From contig CM030870.1 in NCBI GenBank assembly GCA_018105865.1, forward strand, positions 350,001 to 414,000: 64,000 nt of DNA, written 5' to 3'. This document shows, piece by piece, positions 36,355 to 64,000 of this stretch. Numbering within the stretch: position 1 is the stretch's first letter; every line of letters starts with the position of its first letter. Below the pieces are notes generated by a model that was given only the letters and a program-made list of their open reading frames with translations, ran no database searches and was not told the origin of the DNA. A program made the position numbers and the translations under genes. This DNA is from Metaphire vulgaris. Taxonomy: Eukaryota > Annelida > Clitellata > Crassiclitellata > Megascolecidae.

Positions 36355-36626
36355 ATTCTGAATTTCTGACGACTGGTCGCCAATCTTCGAATTGCCTTAA
36401 AAATGATAATAATATTTGAGTGATGCTTTTCTTGTTTCTTTCGTTGAACACGTGAAGTGCTTTGAAACGCCATCGCTTAGTTTTCAACTTCGGCTTTAAA
36501 AGTTTCTCACTCAATTAAGAATGATTCCCGGAGCTCTGCACTTCTTCAACTCAACACTTTAACATACTCCAATCGAAATAATTAAACCAAAACTCATAAA
36601 AGTATCGGATAAATTGACACCAGCCT

Positions 36627-36711
<85 letters not shown>

Positions 36712-37708
36712 CATCAACCATCTCCTCTTGACACAGAATATATAAAATATGTAGAACACCTCTTTAGAGCATTCACCACGAGGGAGTAGAGGGTAGCCCC
36801 ACCACATTTGGGCCTAAATTGCCACTAAACAGCATAGACAGCCATGGCTGTCATTCTGATTCAAAATGGCGTAGCTTTGGTTGTTGCTTTTTTATCAGCG
36901 GCCAAGAGAGCGCAGTCTAGCGCTGTATCAGTTCCCCATTCAACCCAACAGAGACACATTGGAATCCGGTATATTGACTCGTATCTTCTGGATCTACATA
37001 AATACGAGAAACGGAATAAATGGCTCGAGATAACACGGTTGTCATTCGGGTTGTCCAAACAACGCACGATGCGCCTCTGTATTAGAAACCGTTCTATGGG
37101 CCACGTACTGTAGGCCCCATATGGGGAGTACAGCTGCGAGAATAATTATAGCAGCTTCTATTTCTGTCCAAATGCATCATTTAACGCAGGAAGTAAGAGT
37201 TAATATTCTCCTGAAAATGGCAAAAATCTCCACTTCAGAGTTCAAACTGATCGAATATTCATAAACAAGTAAGTAAAAGACGTCATTTCGAGATAGAAGA
37301 AGAAGAGGAGGAGGAGGAGGCGGACGAAGAAGAAACAGAAGAAGAAACAAAGAAACAGAAGACAAAGAAGAGGAAGAAGAAGGGGGAGAAAGCTGCTTCT
37401 GATAATTTGACTCCTGACCCGAGAGAATCCGTTGAGTCAAGAGATTCCCCGAACAGCTTTCGAAATGCTCTTAAACAAGATTTCCTTCTTTTCCACCAAA
37501 ACCGTGATATGTATGTCTGTACTCAGGTGCACATCTTCTGCATTTATACCTTTATATCGTCCACCTACGTCATCAGCTATCAGGTATCTGCATGGAATTC
37601 AAAACATCAGCTTATCCTTATGGCAAGCAAGGACCGCAATTGTAGACAGTTCGTGCTTGGCAAATGAAAAATCAAGGCCACAACAAGCCACTAGTTGTGG
37701 CTGATTAT

Positions 37709-37822
37709 AGGGGAGGTCGGGGCTAGTTGAGACGATTTGTTTTGTCAACTTGTGTGTGCGTGTGTGCGTGCGTGTGCGTATCAACGTGTGTATCTCTGTA
37801 ACAACTAACCCCGACCTCCCCT
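37709..37822. mobile_element. 114-bp inverted-repeat MITE
   Basis: The left terminus begins AGGGGAGGTCGGGGCTAGTT and the right terminus ends with its near-perfect reverse complement (20 of 21 positions agree). The interior is a TG-rich simple repeat. The transcript would form a long hairpin. Superfamily unassigned; the immediate flanks (TTAT/AACA) give no clear duplication. Confidence 0.7.
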
Positions 37823-39006
37823 AACAGAAGCATTTGTAACACTGGTTACTGGACAACGCATCCCTATGCTATTGATCATGATTGAATAACTGTAATCAGT
37901 AATCACTGATTTCATTACATTTAAATAGCCATCGTCTTTTGCCAATTACATAGCAATTTTAAAACATCTTCTGTCTCTAGACCCTACATCTACTTTCGTT
38001 TGTCGTCTGCCGTCATTCCTGCCAACCGACAGCGCTGCCCACCTGTTCAGCAGATTCTTTCGTCATTCTTTTCCCGAGGCCCTGCTCTGATTCAAGAGCC
38101 TATCAGGTGGTAAAAGGGAGGGCAAGCTGTCTTAGGGAGCTTAGGCCGGCACATGGACCTCCTGTGCCAAGGAAATGTTGACTCTTTTTTTAAAATTTCA
38201 TCGAAGACAATAATACAAAGTTTATACTTTTCAAAGTTAATTTCTACGATTCTTCAGGAAAACGAAGAATTCTGTCACAAATCACCGAACTGGACCACTC
38301 TGTGTATGCTATAACAGCACACTTGAAACGCCAAAAGGAGAAGAACAGATGGGAAAATCAAATGGCCACATGGACATTGAACAAGCCTTGTCCGCTGCTG
38401 CTGCTGCTGACCGCCATCGGGTATACCCTTAGAAGCACTGAACATCTCATCTGGGAATCTTCTGGTTCTCTGGCGGGACCATCCAGGATCTAGGATCATC
38501 CCAACAAACACACCAACAGCACAGTGCGATTGGACGGACAAACGAACGGAAGGACAGGTACGAAGGAACGGACAAGGAAACTAAACAGATGTCAACGAGA
38601 AAGCCGCTGAGAAAGAGAGCCTTGTCTCTCTGTTCGAAGCTTCTTAAAGGGAACAAACGCATAGGATGGGCGTTCCTTCTTTTCTTCTTCTGTTGAAGAT
38701 CTCGGAATATGTAACTGCGATCTTCCGGACATCGAATTCCCCCGGGAGAAAAGACCGACCGCCTCTGCAGTGCTTTACGACACAGCGGGGGGAGGGTAAA
38801 TGTCAACCCATGAGTTCAGCAGCGAATGCGACCTTTGCCCTCTGATCCCGCGTCCTCTCCGTTGCTTTCTTTCAAGTTGCTAAGGCGAAAACGAGGCAGT
38901 TTGCCATTGCTAATCACGTGACCATTTGTTGATAGAATCTCCTGATCCTCTGAAATATTCGACTTAATAACGAAGAGGACTGACTAAGAACAAGGAGGAT
39001 GTGGCG

Positions 39007-40043
39007 CAGAGATGGACATGGGTCCATTTTTTAGAACCCAACCCAACCCGACCCATCAAATCTCCAACCCAACCCAACCAACCCATGCCGGCAATTGCAA
39101 GTATTCACCCAACCCAATCCAACCCACCCAAGCTTCAAATAAACATTTTCAGCAAATTTATTGCTAAGCAACAATTTGTCAATTACTGCATACAAATCAT
39201 TTTAAAAAATTACCTCTCATATGTCGCTGTATGGCCTATGTTTTCCGCCATTATAATTATCATTGGCGTGCAAAGGAAGCTTAGGTAGACGTCCGTGTTA
39301 TAATTTGTACTTATACTATCTAAAATTCAGCTTTAAATGTCGAAAGACTAACGAATAAGGAACCCTGGAGCCATTATAGCATTTGCTTAGCAAGTTCGCA
39401 CGCACTCCCACGCAGTAGCTCATAAATGTTATTGGAGTCAATAAGGGGATTAAGATGGATTCACAGTGGATGGTTCAAAGAGAGTTACTTCGTTCAAAGA
39501 AAGTTACTTCCTTCTTTCATCAATTTCGACTCTCGATTCCAATGCCTTGAATTATTTACTTCCACCGGTCTTATGCAAATATTTCGTGACTGCGGATCAA
39601 CATTTACCTATAGGCATATGACGCTGCACAAGATCGAGAACACAACGGCCACAACAGCGAGGGGGTTTTATGTATCAAAGGAGATAGACTTATGCCTTTA
39701 ATGCCTTATTATATAGGAACAACTGTGTTTGGATCAATAGAACCAGGGGCTCAAGACAGTCCTGAATATAACCCCCCACCCGCCAATCGCTTAACTAAGA
39801 GCCGTCATAAGCCAGTATTGCCAGCGACAGTTCGGCGGCAATTTGTTACATGAAAATGCGGAAAACGATAACCATTTTTTTATAACCAATGTATGGTGTG
39901 TGCACTGTGCCACGTGCAAATCAGCGTTTTGCAACCCAACCCAACCCAACCCACCACAACTGTCTAAATGTATGACCCAACCCAATCCAACCCAACCCAA
40001 CCCAACCCAACCCATGGGTTAACCCAACCCATGTCCATCTCTG
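39007..40043. mobile_element. hAT-type element with CAGAGATGG ends and GGGTT subterminal arrays
   Basis: Ends CAGAGATGGACATGGGT and ACCCATGTCCATCTCTG form a perfect inverted repeat. A perfect 8-bp duplication ATGTGGCG flanks it (38999-39006 and 40044-40051). Both subterminal regions carry (CCCAA)n, densest at about 39930-40030. No transposase frame, so non-autonomous. Relatives: 17753-21445 and a decayed copy at about 43005-43350. Confidence 0.9.
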
Positions 40044-45969
<5,926 letters not shown>

Positions 45970-46299
45970 GGCCTACGTGGCGCTGTGCGATCGGTTCCCG
46001 TCAGAACACCGAAGTTAAGCAACGTCGAGCGCGGTTAGTACTTGGATGGGTGACCATCTCGGGATCCAGTCGTGGTGTCGGCGGCCAACCAAGCCGTTCA
46101 TCGCTTAGGCGTCGATAAATTGGTACAGCGTTAAGCTGCGAAGATAAAACGCGGGTCTTGAGAAAGCAATGACAATCCAATCTCAATATTAATGGTGTAA
46201 TCCATCTGCGTCGCTGCTGTTTGTCTATTACACGGAGATCAGCGCCGGACACTACGCTCGAAATCGAGTCAGGGTTACTACCTTTACCTTTTTACCTTC
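45970..46299 (+). mobile_element. 5S rRNA-derived SINE, copy 2, with target duplication
   Basis: The 5S-like head (45971 to about 46085) contains GTCAGAACACCGAAGTTAAG and GGTTAGTACTTGGATGGGTG. The body and tail match the 25.3-25.7-kb copy and end in a (CTTTAC)/(TTTTACC) tail. Flanks GATTAAATCC (45960-45969) and GATTAATCC (46300-46308) are a probable target-site duplication, typical of LINE-mobilised retroposons. Internal Pol III promoter is expected from the 5S origin. Confidence 0.85.
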
Positions 46300-46429
46300 G
46301 ATTAATCCAGCGTCAGAGGCTTAATACTACATACGTCAACGGCATTTCAATGCATGGAGAGAGGATTCTTTGACCACCGAGGACCCTGGAGACGGGTAAT
46401 TAACCCTTTCAATCCCATCTGACCCAGGG

Positions 46430-46520
<91 letters not shown>

Positions 46521-47200
46521 TGCCTGTCAGCTCCTAGAGGACCAGGGCTCCAAGGAACCCTGGTCCCAAGGAACCCGGGTCCCAGGGGCCTGCTTCGTAG
46601 AGAAACGATTGCCTTTTAATGGGCGGTTTGGAACCATTATTAATTGATCTGACAATTTGGTTCCTTTAATTAGAGGGTGTCGCCCAATGTCCCAGTTGAA
46701 AAATGAAGAACCAAATGGGGTAGCAACTGTTGCATGAAACGCTGTATTAGTCTCTCTCTCAAGGGCCATTGGATGGATACAGGGCGTTTGGCCCCATTTC
46801 AATAGGGCCGTGTTTGCATCGTTGCTGAGTCAGAGCTACTGCAGAGACACCTGTTGGCAGGTGCTTCCTCTATGCCGATGGCGGCTATGCTCAGAGCATT
46901 CGTCGTGACCTCTGAACCTTGAACTCTGCTTTTTCCCTTTCTGTGTTAACCAGAGCCTTTTTCCAGTGGGAACGCGCGAGAACAGCTTTCCCACAAGTTT
47001 TTTGCCAGATTCGCGTATATCGATATGCAATAACGCGTCTTCTATAATAACGCGTGTTACCATCCCCGTTCTTTTGTTCGGTGGAATGCACGGGAACAGA
47101 TTCAATTGCAGATTCCGTTTTAAAACAACGAGCTACATTGCCCAATATAAATAGACCAAGTGCGACGTATACTGCTATTCTACCAATATACAGTATCTAT
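46300..47200. other. Intergenic; CT/TA microsatellite
   Basis: CT block running into TA block (46434-46518), then unique DNA. No exon or RNA gene supportable. Confidence 0.45.
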
Positions 47201-47206
47201 GGCAGT

Positions 47207-47527
47207 GTTTCCCAAACTGTGGGTCGCCACCCAAAAGTTTGTCGCAGGGCTCTCGGTCTAATGGGTCACGGGGGGTGGCGCGAAATTAGATTCAAATGTG
47301 TCATTTTCTAACCAATACCACAATGCCACAAACCTTGACAGTTGCAAGTAGGCTTAGGTTTTAAGAAATTCATATGCATGCAATCCTCCATATACGGCTT
47401 TAAAATATTAAAATGATTAGTGTTTTATCCAATTTGAGTTGACAATCCGTTTGCAGGGTCACAACATGCTACCAAGGCCGTTGAATTGGTCGCAGTTACA
47501 AAAAGTTTGGGAAATCCTCGCCTATAG
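47207..47527 (+). mobile_element. hAT (Charlie-like) non-autonomous element, decayed
   Basis: The left end CAGTGTTTCCCAAACTGTGG and right end AAAGTTTGGGAAATCCTCG have the CAGTGTTTCCCAAACT style of Charlie-type hAT elements. Flanks ATCTATGG and CCTATAGT agree only in part. A similar end (TTTGGGAAACTCTG, 48174-48187) lies 0.65 kb further on, so the limits are uncertain and the 47949-48134 MITE may have landed in a related copy. Confidence 0.5.
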
Positions 47528-47948
47528 TAATTTTTACATTTAATCTTATTTTGCAAATAACGCAAGAAAAGCGTATTCCGACCATTTTGTTCTGAAACTC
47601 CACTAACAATTAGGGAATCTCCCTCTAATTCCTTCTATAAACCTGACGGTTAAGCGATTTTGCCGTACTCATAGGATTTCTAAGATGCGTAAAAAAGGTA
47701 TGTTCCTCGAAAAAATTTTAAAAGATAATTTTCAAGAAATTTCATTATTTATTTCTCTCATTTTGTCTTATTTGGTAGAAATTTGAATAATTCTGCCTAA
47801 AATATTTTCTATAAATCAAATTGAATCAGAACCTTTGTTTTGCCATTTATTCAAAACTTAGAAGACTCTGTTCAACTAAAGTTCGCCAGATGGCCTAATG
47901 CATTAAAAATATTACATGCTATGATTAGGGTGGCGGCGCGGTTACAAA

Positions 47949-48134
47949 CAGTGGTGGCTCTAGGATTTGGCAAGTGGGGGGGCCATTGGGGTGGCAACTT
48001 CTAATCATGGGGGGACAATCATTTGTTGGTTAATGTATGTAGCATTAAGTATAGGGTCCAACTGGGGGGACACTGGGGGCAGGCACCAATAGGGGGCACG
48101 GGCCCCCCTGGCCGCCCCGGTGGAGCCGCCACTG
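47949..48134 (-). mobile_element. hAT-a MITE copy 1
   Basis: 186-bp element with ends CAGTGGTGGCTCTAGG and GGTGGAGCCGCCACTG and a perfect 8-bp duplication GTTACAAA (47941-47948 and 48135-48142). The interior is G-rich with GGCAACTTCTAATCATGG, shared with copies at 51566-51758 and 59293-59464. Confidence 0.92.
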
Positions 48135-48142
48135 GTTACAAA

Positions 48143-49883
<1,741 letters not shown>

Positions 49884-50264
49884 AATTGGCGTAGTCACGG
49901 AGGAGCACGGGGGCCCGACCCCCATCCTAGCTGGGACCAGTGTTTAATCTAGACTCCTGGACCCGGGGGGAAACCGACAAAGCCGGTGGGGAAAGTCAGT
50001 TAGGGGCTGCTATTAGTTGATGTAGTACGCCAAAATTTCCGGAGGGGGCAATTTGAAATGTCCGGGAGAGAGAGGGCAATTTCCCCCCGGAAACGGCCTA
50101 GATTAAACCCTGGCTGGGACCAGTCGTGAGATTTGCGCAAGGCCGTTGATTACTTGGGGGGGGGGGAAAGAAGTGTGGAAGAGAAAGAAATGCAATTTTT
50201 GTTTGCTTAGACTCCAAAATGTCAATGTGCCCCCTCCCATTCCGAAATCATGACTGCGCCACTG
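49884..50264. mobile_element. hAT-type MITE carrying a nested MITE
   Basis: Ends (AATT)GGCGTAGTCACGG and CATGACTGCGCCACTG are inverted repeats of the CAGTGGCGTA style. Flanks AGCAGACT and AGCAGCCT are a 7/8 duplication. It contains the 49938-50112 hAT-b copy, which is therefore younger. Confidence 0.75.
49938..50112 (+). mobile_element. hAT-b MITE with perfect 8-bp duplication (nested)
   Basis: 175 bp, ends CAGTGTTTAATCTAG and CTAGATTAAACCCTG, duplication GCTGGGAC at 49930-49937 and 50113-50120. The interior has CGGAGGGGGCAATTTGAAAT and CCCCCCGGAAACGGCC as in the 6.5-kb copy. Confidence 0.9.
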
Positions 50265-50863
50265 AGCAGCCTAACAGGAAAGCAGCTGAAAGTGAGGTCC
50301 AACTGATCCCGATAACGCGAAGGGGTCAAAGGGTCAAGTATTTAATAGATTCCTTCCGATGTATTGTTAGTGTATGTCCTCCGAGATACTTTTCCAAAGT
50401 AAACTTTAAAACCGTACGAAGGGGAGGATGTCTGGTTCTCTCTGAGAGAGCAGCTCAGCAGCTCCCCAGTTTAGTAAGGAAGCAAAGAGGAGGAGAAAAT
50501 TTGCCTCAGGGAATATAAATACACCACTCGCCAAACACTCCACGTTGAGTTTAATCTCTGCAAGGGAAGCTACTCCTCCTCCTCCTCCTCCTCCTCCTCC
50601 TCCTCCTCCTCCTCCTCCTCCTCCTCCTCCTCCTCCTCCTCCTTCTCCAGTCTAAGTCTTGTGTAGATTTTCACTTCAGAGCAAATAACCAAGAATACAC
50701 ATTGATTGATCAACAGAAGCATCTTCATTAACCACATCAACGATAACATAACCACCGAATAAATAAAACTAAAACAGTAAAAGTCAGTTCAAACGTTAAT
50801 CTAATCCTATAAAATACAATACTTGAGAATAAAGTCACGTAGGCCAATAGTATGCAGGATATA

Positions 50864-50940
50864 CAGGGTGGTGCAAAAGAACCCAGATCAGTCACATTTA
50901 GGTTTGCATTTAAAACAGTGCAGTTTTTTGTGCCACCCTG
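50864..50940. mobile_element. Mariner-like 77-bp palindromic MITE, copy 1
   Basis: CAGGGTGGTGCAAAAGAACC at the left and GTTTTTTGTGCCACCCTG at the right, flanked by TA on both sides (the mariner/Tc1 target dinucleotide). The interior shares GTCACATTTAGGTTTGCATT with the 52411-52488 copy, in inverse orientation. Confidence 0.85.
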
Positions 50941-50990
50941 TAGTAAAGAATATAATAAAGAATAATATAACAAAGAATAAGCTACAGATA

Positions 50991-51070
50991 TTAACCCCTT
51001 AACCGTGTATTTAACTGTAACTCAATGTAAAATGGGCGGATATATCCGGGATCTCCAGTTAAGGGGTTAA
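50991..51070. mobile_element. 80-bp TTAA-site MITE, copy 1
   Basis: TTAA at each end; inverted repeats CCCCTTAAC(C) and (C)AGTTAAGGGG. The interior includes GTAACTCAATGTAAAATGGG and GGATATATCCGGGAT. Nearly identical to 62257-62336. TTAA duplication is characteristic of piggyBac-type transposition. Confidence 0.85.
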
Positions 51071-51271
51071 TAACAGAAATTGGCAGTGATGCAAAAACGG
51101 TGAGACTCGGTTGTCATGTATGTGAGATAAAGCTAAAATGGCAGCGGAATGATTAAGAGTAAATAAATATAAACCTAACATTTTAAGGTCATGACATTCA
51201 TAGATACAAGAAGCGCTAAATTGCGGAATATCCCTGAAAGTAGGAAAGTAGATATCAACTTCAAATGCATG

Positions 51272-51467
51272 CAGTGTTTTATCCAGACTCCAGGCCTTTT
51301 GGGGGGAAATTGAAGCCTTGGGGGGATTTACTTGGCTGGAGGGGAAAACACACAGTTCATTGCATGATTTGTGTAAGTGCTGGGAATTTTGGGGAAATTC
51401 TGGGGGATGTTGAGGCTTTAGGAAGTGGGGTGGAATCTTGCCCCTAACAGGCCTGTATAGAACACTG
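51272..51467 (+). mobile_element. hAT-b-related MITE with perfect duplication
   Basis: 196 bp; ends CAGTGTTTTATCCAGACTCC and GGCCTGTATAGAACACTG; duplication AATGCATG at 51264-51271 and 51468-51475. Closest to the 34.7-kb copy. Confidence 0.9.
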
Positions 51468-51565
51468 AATGCATGGTACATGTCATGGCATTGGCACATG
51501 AAAGACGTTTCCATAATATACCAGAATCTGACCACAGCAGCTGAAAAGACAGAGCCAGCGTCTTG

Positions 51566-51758
51566 CAGTGGCGGCTCCACCGGGGGGGCCAGGGGGGCCC
51601 GTGCCCCCCCTAATGAGAGCCCGGCCCCCCCAGTGCCCCCCCCAGTTGGGACCCTATACTTAATGCTACATACATTAAACAACAAATAGTTGGCCCCCCA
51701 TGATTAGAAGTTGCCACCCCAACGGCCCCCCACTTGCCAAATCCTAGAGCCGCCACTG
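51566..51758 (+). mobile_element. hAT-a MITE copy 2
   Basis: 193 bp; ends CAGTGGCGGCTCCACCGG and TAGAGCCGCCACTG; duplication GCGTCTTG at 51558-51565 and 51759-51766. Opposite orientation to copy 1. Confidence 0.92.
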
Positions 51759-52312
51759 GCGTCTTGCAAGACAAATTCATACAATAACCACATTTGAAAT
51801 AAACTTCCATCAAAAACACACAAAAAACAGAAGAAATAAAACTATCATCGTAAAAAGAAACTCCAAAATTTAGCAGCAAATTAAACACTGGTATACAAAT
51901 AGCTTACTCCAGACAGATTTATGGAGACCGGAGCAAAAGACAAAAATACTTTGCACAATTTATAACGCCCACTTAACTGTCGAGGTTTTCAAATGCTGAA
52001 ACATGCATTTGTTAACTGTCATTCAGTAAACAAATGCAAATAAGACTTGACAGGAAAAAAATTCAGTTTATAAATCCCATTTGGATTTTGTAAATATAGA
52101 TTGTTAGGATAAGAAAAGAGTCACTCATGGAAGTATTATATCTAAGCATGCATAAGAAGAAGTAAAGTATATCACACATAAGTGTATCATGCAATAGTAA
52201 AGTATCAAATACTTTTTCGAACATTTAATATAAAAAATAATGATTCCATCAAACAACAACTCACAAACAGTGGTTCTCACACAGGGCAGACCCTACTGAA
52301 CCACTCTAAACC

Positions 52313-52380
<68 letters not shown>

Positions 52381-52410
52381 AACCAAGACCCAAACGACAA
52401 GTGGCTTATA

Positions 52411-52488
52411 CAGGGTGGCACAAAAAAAACCGGACTATGTTAAATGCAAACCTAAATGTGACTAGTCCGGGTTTTTTGTGCCACCCTG
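52411..52488. mobile_element. Mariner-like 78-bp palindromic MITE, copy 2
   Basis: CAGGGTGGCACAAAAAAAAC ... GGGTTTTTTGTGCCACCCTG, almost perfectly self-complementary over its arms, flanked by TA. It lies just after an ATT microsatellite (52317-52379). Confidence 0.88.
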
Positions 52489-52652
52489 TACAAATGAGTA
52501 AACCATGAGTCTCTGAATTTCTACAAACGCTATCTTTGAGTAGGAATTTCTGAAAAATGAGAAGTTACAATTTAAGTCAACTGCAGAATAAAGTCACCAG
52601 ATGACGAAAGTCTAATTCTATAGCGCCAACGATGGGCGTCAGTAGTCCACAG

Positions 52653-64000
<11,348 letters not shown>

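Noticed and set aside
36844..37113. 89-codon plus-strand frame
   Set aside because: No recognisable motif, no splice-flank support and ordinary base composition; likely chance.
39007..40043. Interstitial telomere
   Set aside because: The GGGTT units are not the animal TTAGGG repeat and lie symmetrically inside a TIR element.
45970..46085. 5S rRNA gene
   Set aside because: 5S-like, but diverged at conserved positions, lacking a T-run terminator, fused to a shared non-5S body and flanked by a target duplication; a SINE head.

Overview
This is animal (metazoan) nuclear DNA, most likely from a marine invertebrate. The basis is intron-bearing genes with GT-AG splice sites, a U12-type AT-AC intron, an FMRFamide-receptor-like GPCR, a one-large-exon protocadherin, and a repeat landscape of hAT, mariner-like and TTAA-site DNA transposons plus 5S- and tRNA-derived SINEs. 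CpG is not depleted. A lophotrochozoan (mollusc, annelid, brachiopod or nemertean) is my best guess; it is an inference and not proven.

Layout. 1-3.3 kb: no gene; simple repeats and one degenerate inverted-repeat element. 3.29-4.54 kb (minus): an intronless class A GPCR whose start codon abuts a CTATATGTCCTCTT-type minisatellite and a cluster of TGACGTCA (CRE) palindromes. 8.2-10.5 kb: a decayed hAT transposon with a transposase C-terminal remnant and a second hAT element nested in it. 12.6-15.4 kb: a diverged tandem duplication of non-coding DNA. 17.5-21.7 kb: four hAT-type insertions nested one inside another, each with its own 8-bp target-site duplication. 22.5-34 kb (minus): a protocadherin gene, with a probable 5' UTR exon near 33.7 kb, a large ectodomain/transmembrane exon at 27.0-29.9 kb carrying one single-base frameshift, and cytoplasmic exons at 24.8-25.0 kb and probably 22.5-22.8 kb. 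34-52 kb: no convincing gene; microsatellites, minisatellites, MITEs and a 5S-derived SINE. 52.65-59.69 kb (minus): a complete seven-exon gene for a 346-residue protein that I could assemble with every splice phase consistent but cannot name; it carries short S/T-T-x-Y motifs reminiscent of axonemal microtubule proteins. 61.19-64.0 kb (plus): the first eight coding exons of an ABHD18 (alpha/beta hydrolase) orthologue running off the right edge, head-to-head with the 346-aa gene across a 1.5-kb interval.

The genes do not form a pathway. The GPCR and protocadherin are cell-surface signalling and adhesion proteins typical of nervous tissue; ABHD18 is a poorly characterised hydrolase. Most long open frames in the window are translations of microsatellites and were discarded. 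The best leads are the complete AT-AC minor-spliceosome intron in ABHD18, the unnamed seven-exon gene, the frameshifted protocadherin and the four-deep hAT nest.
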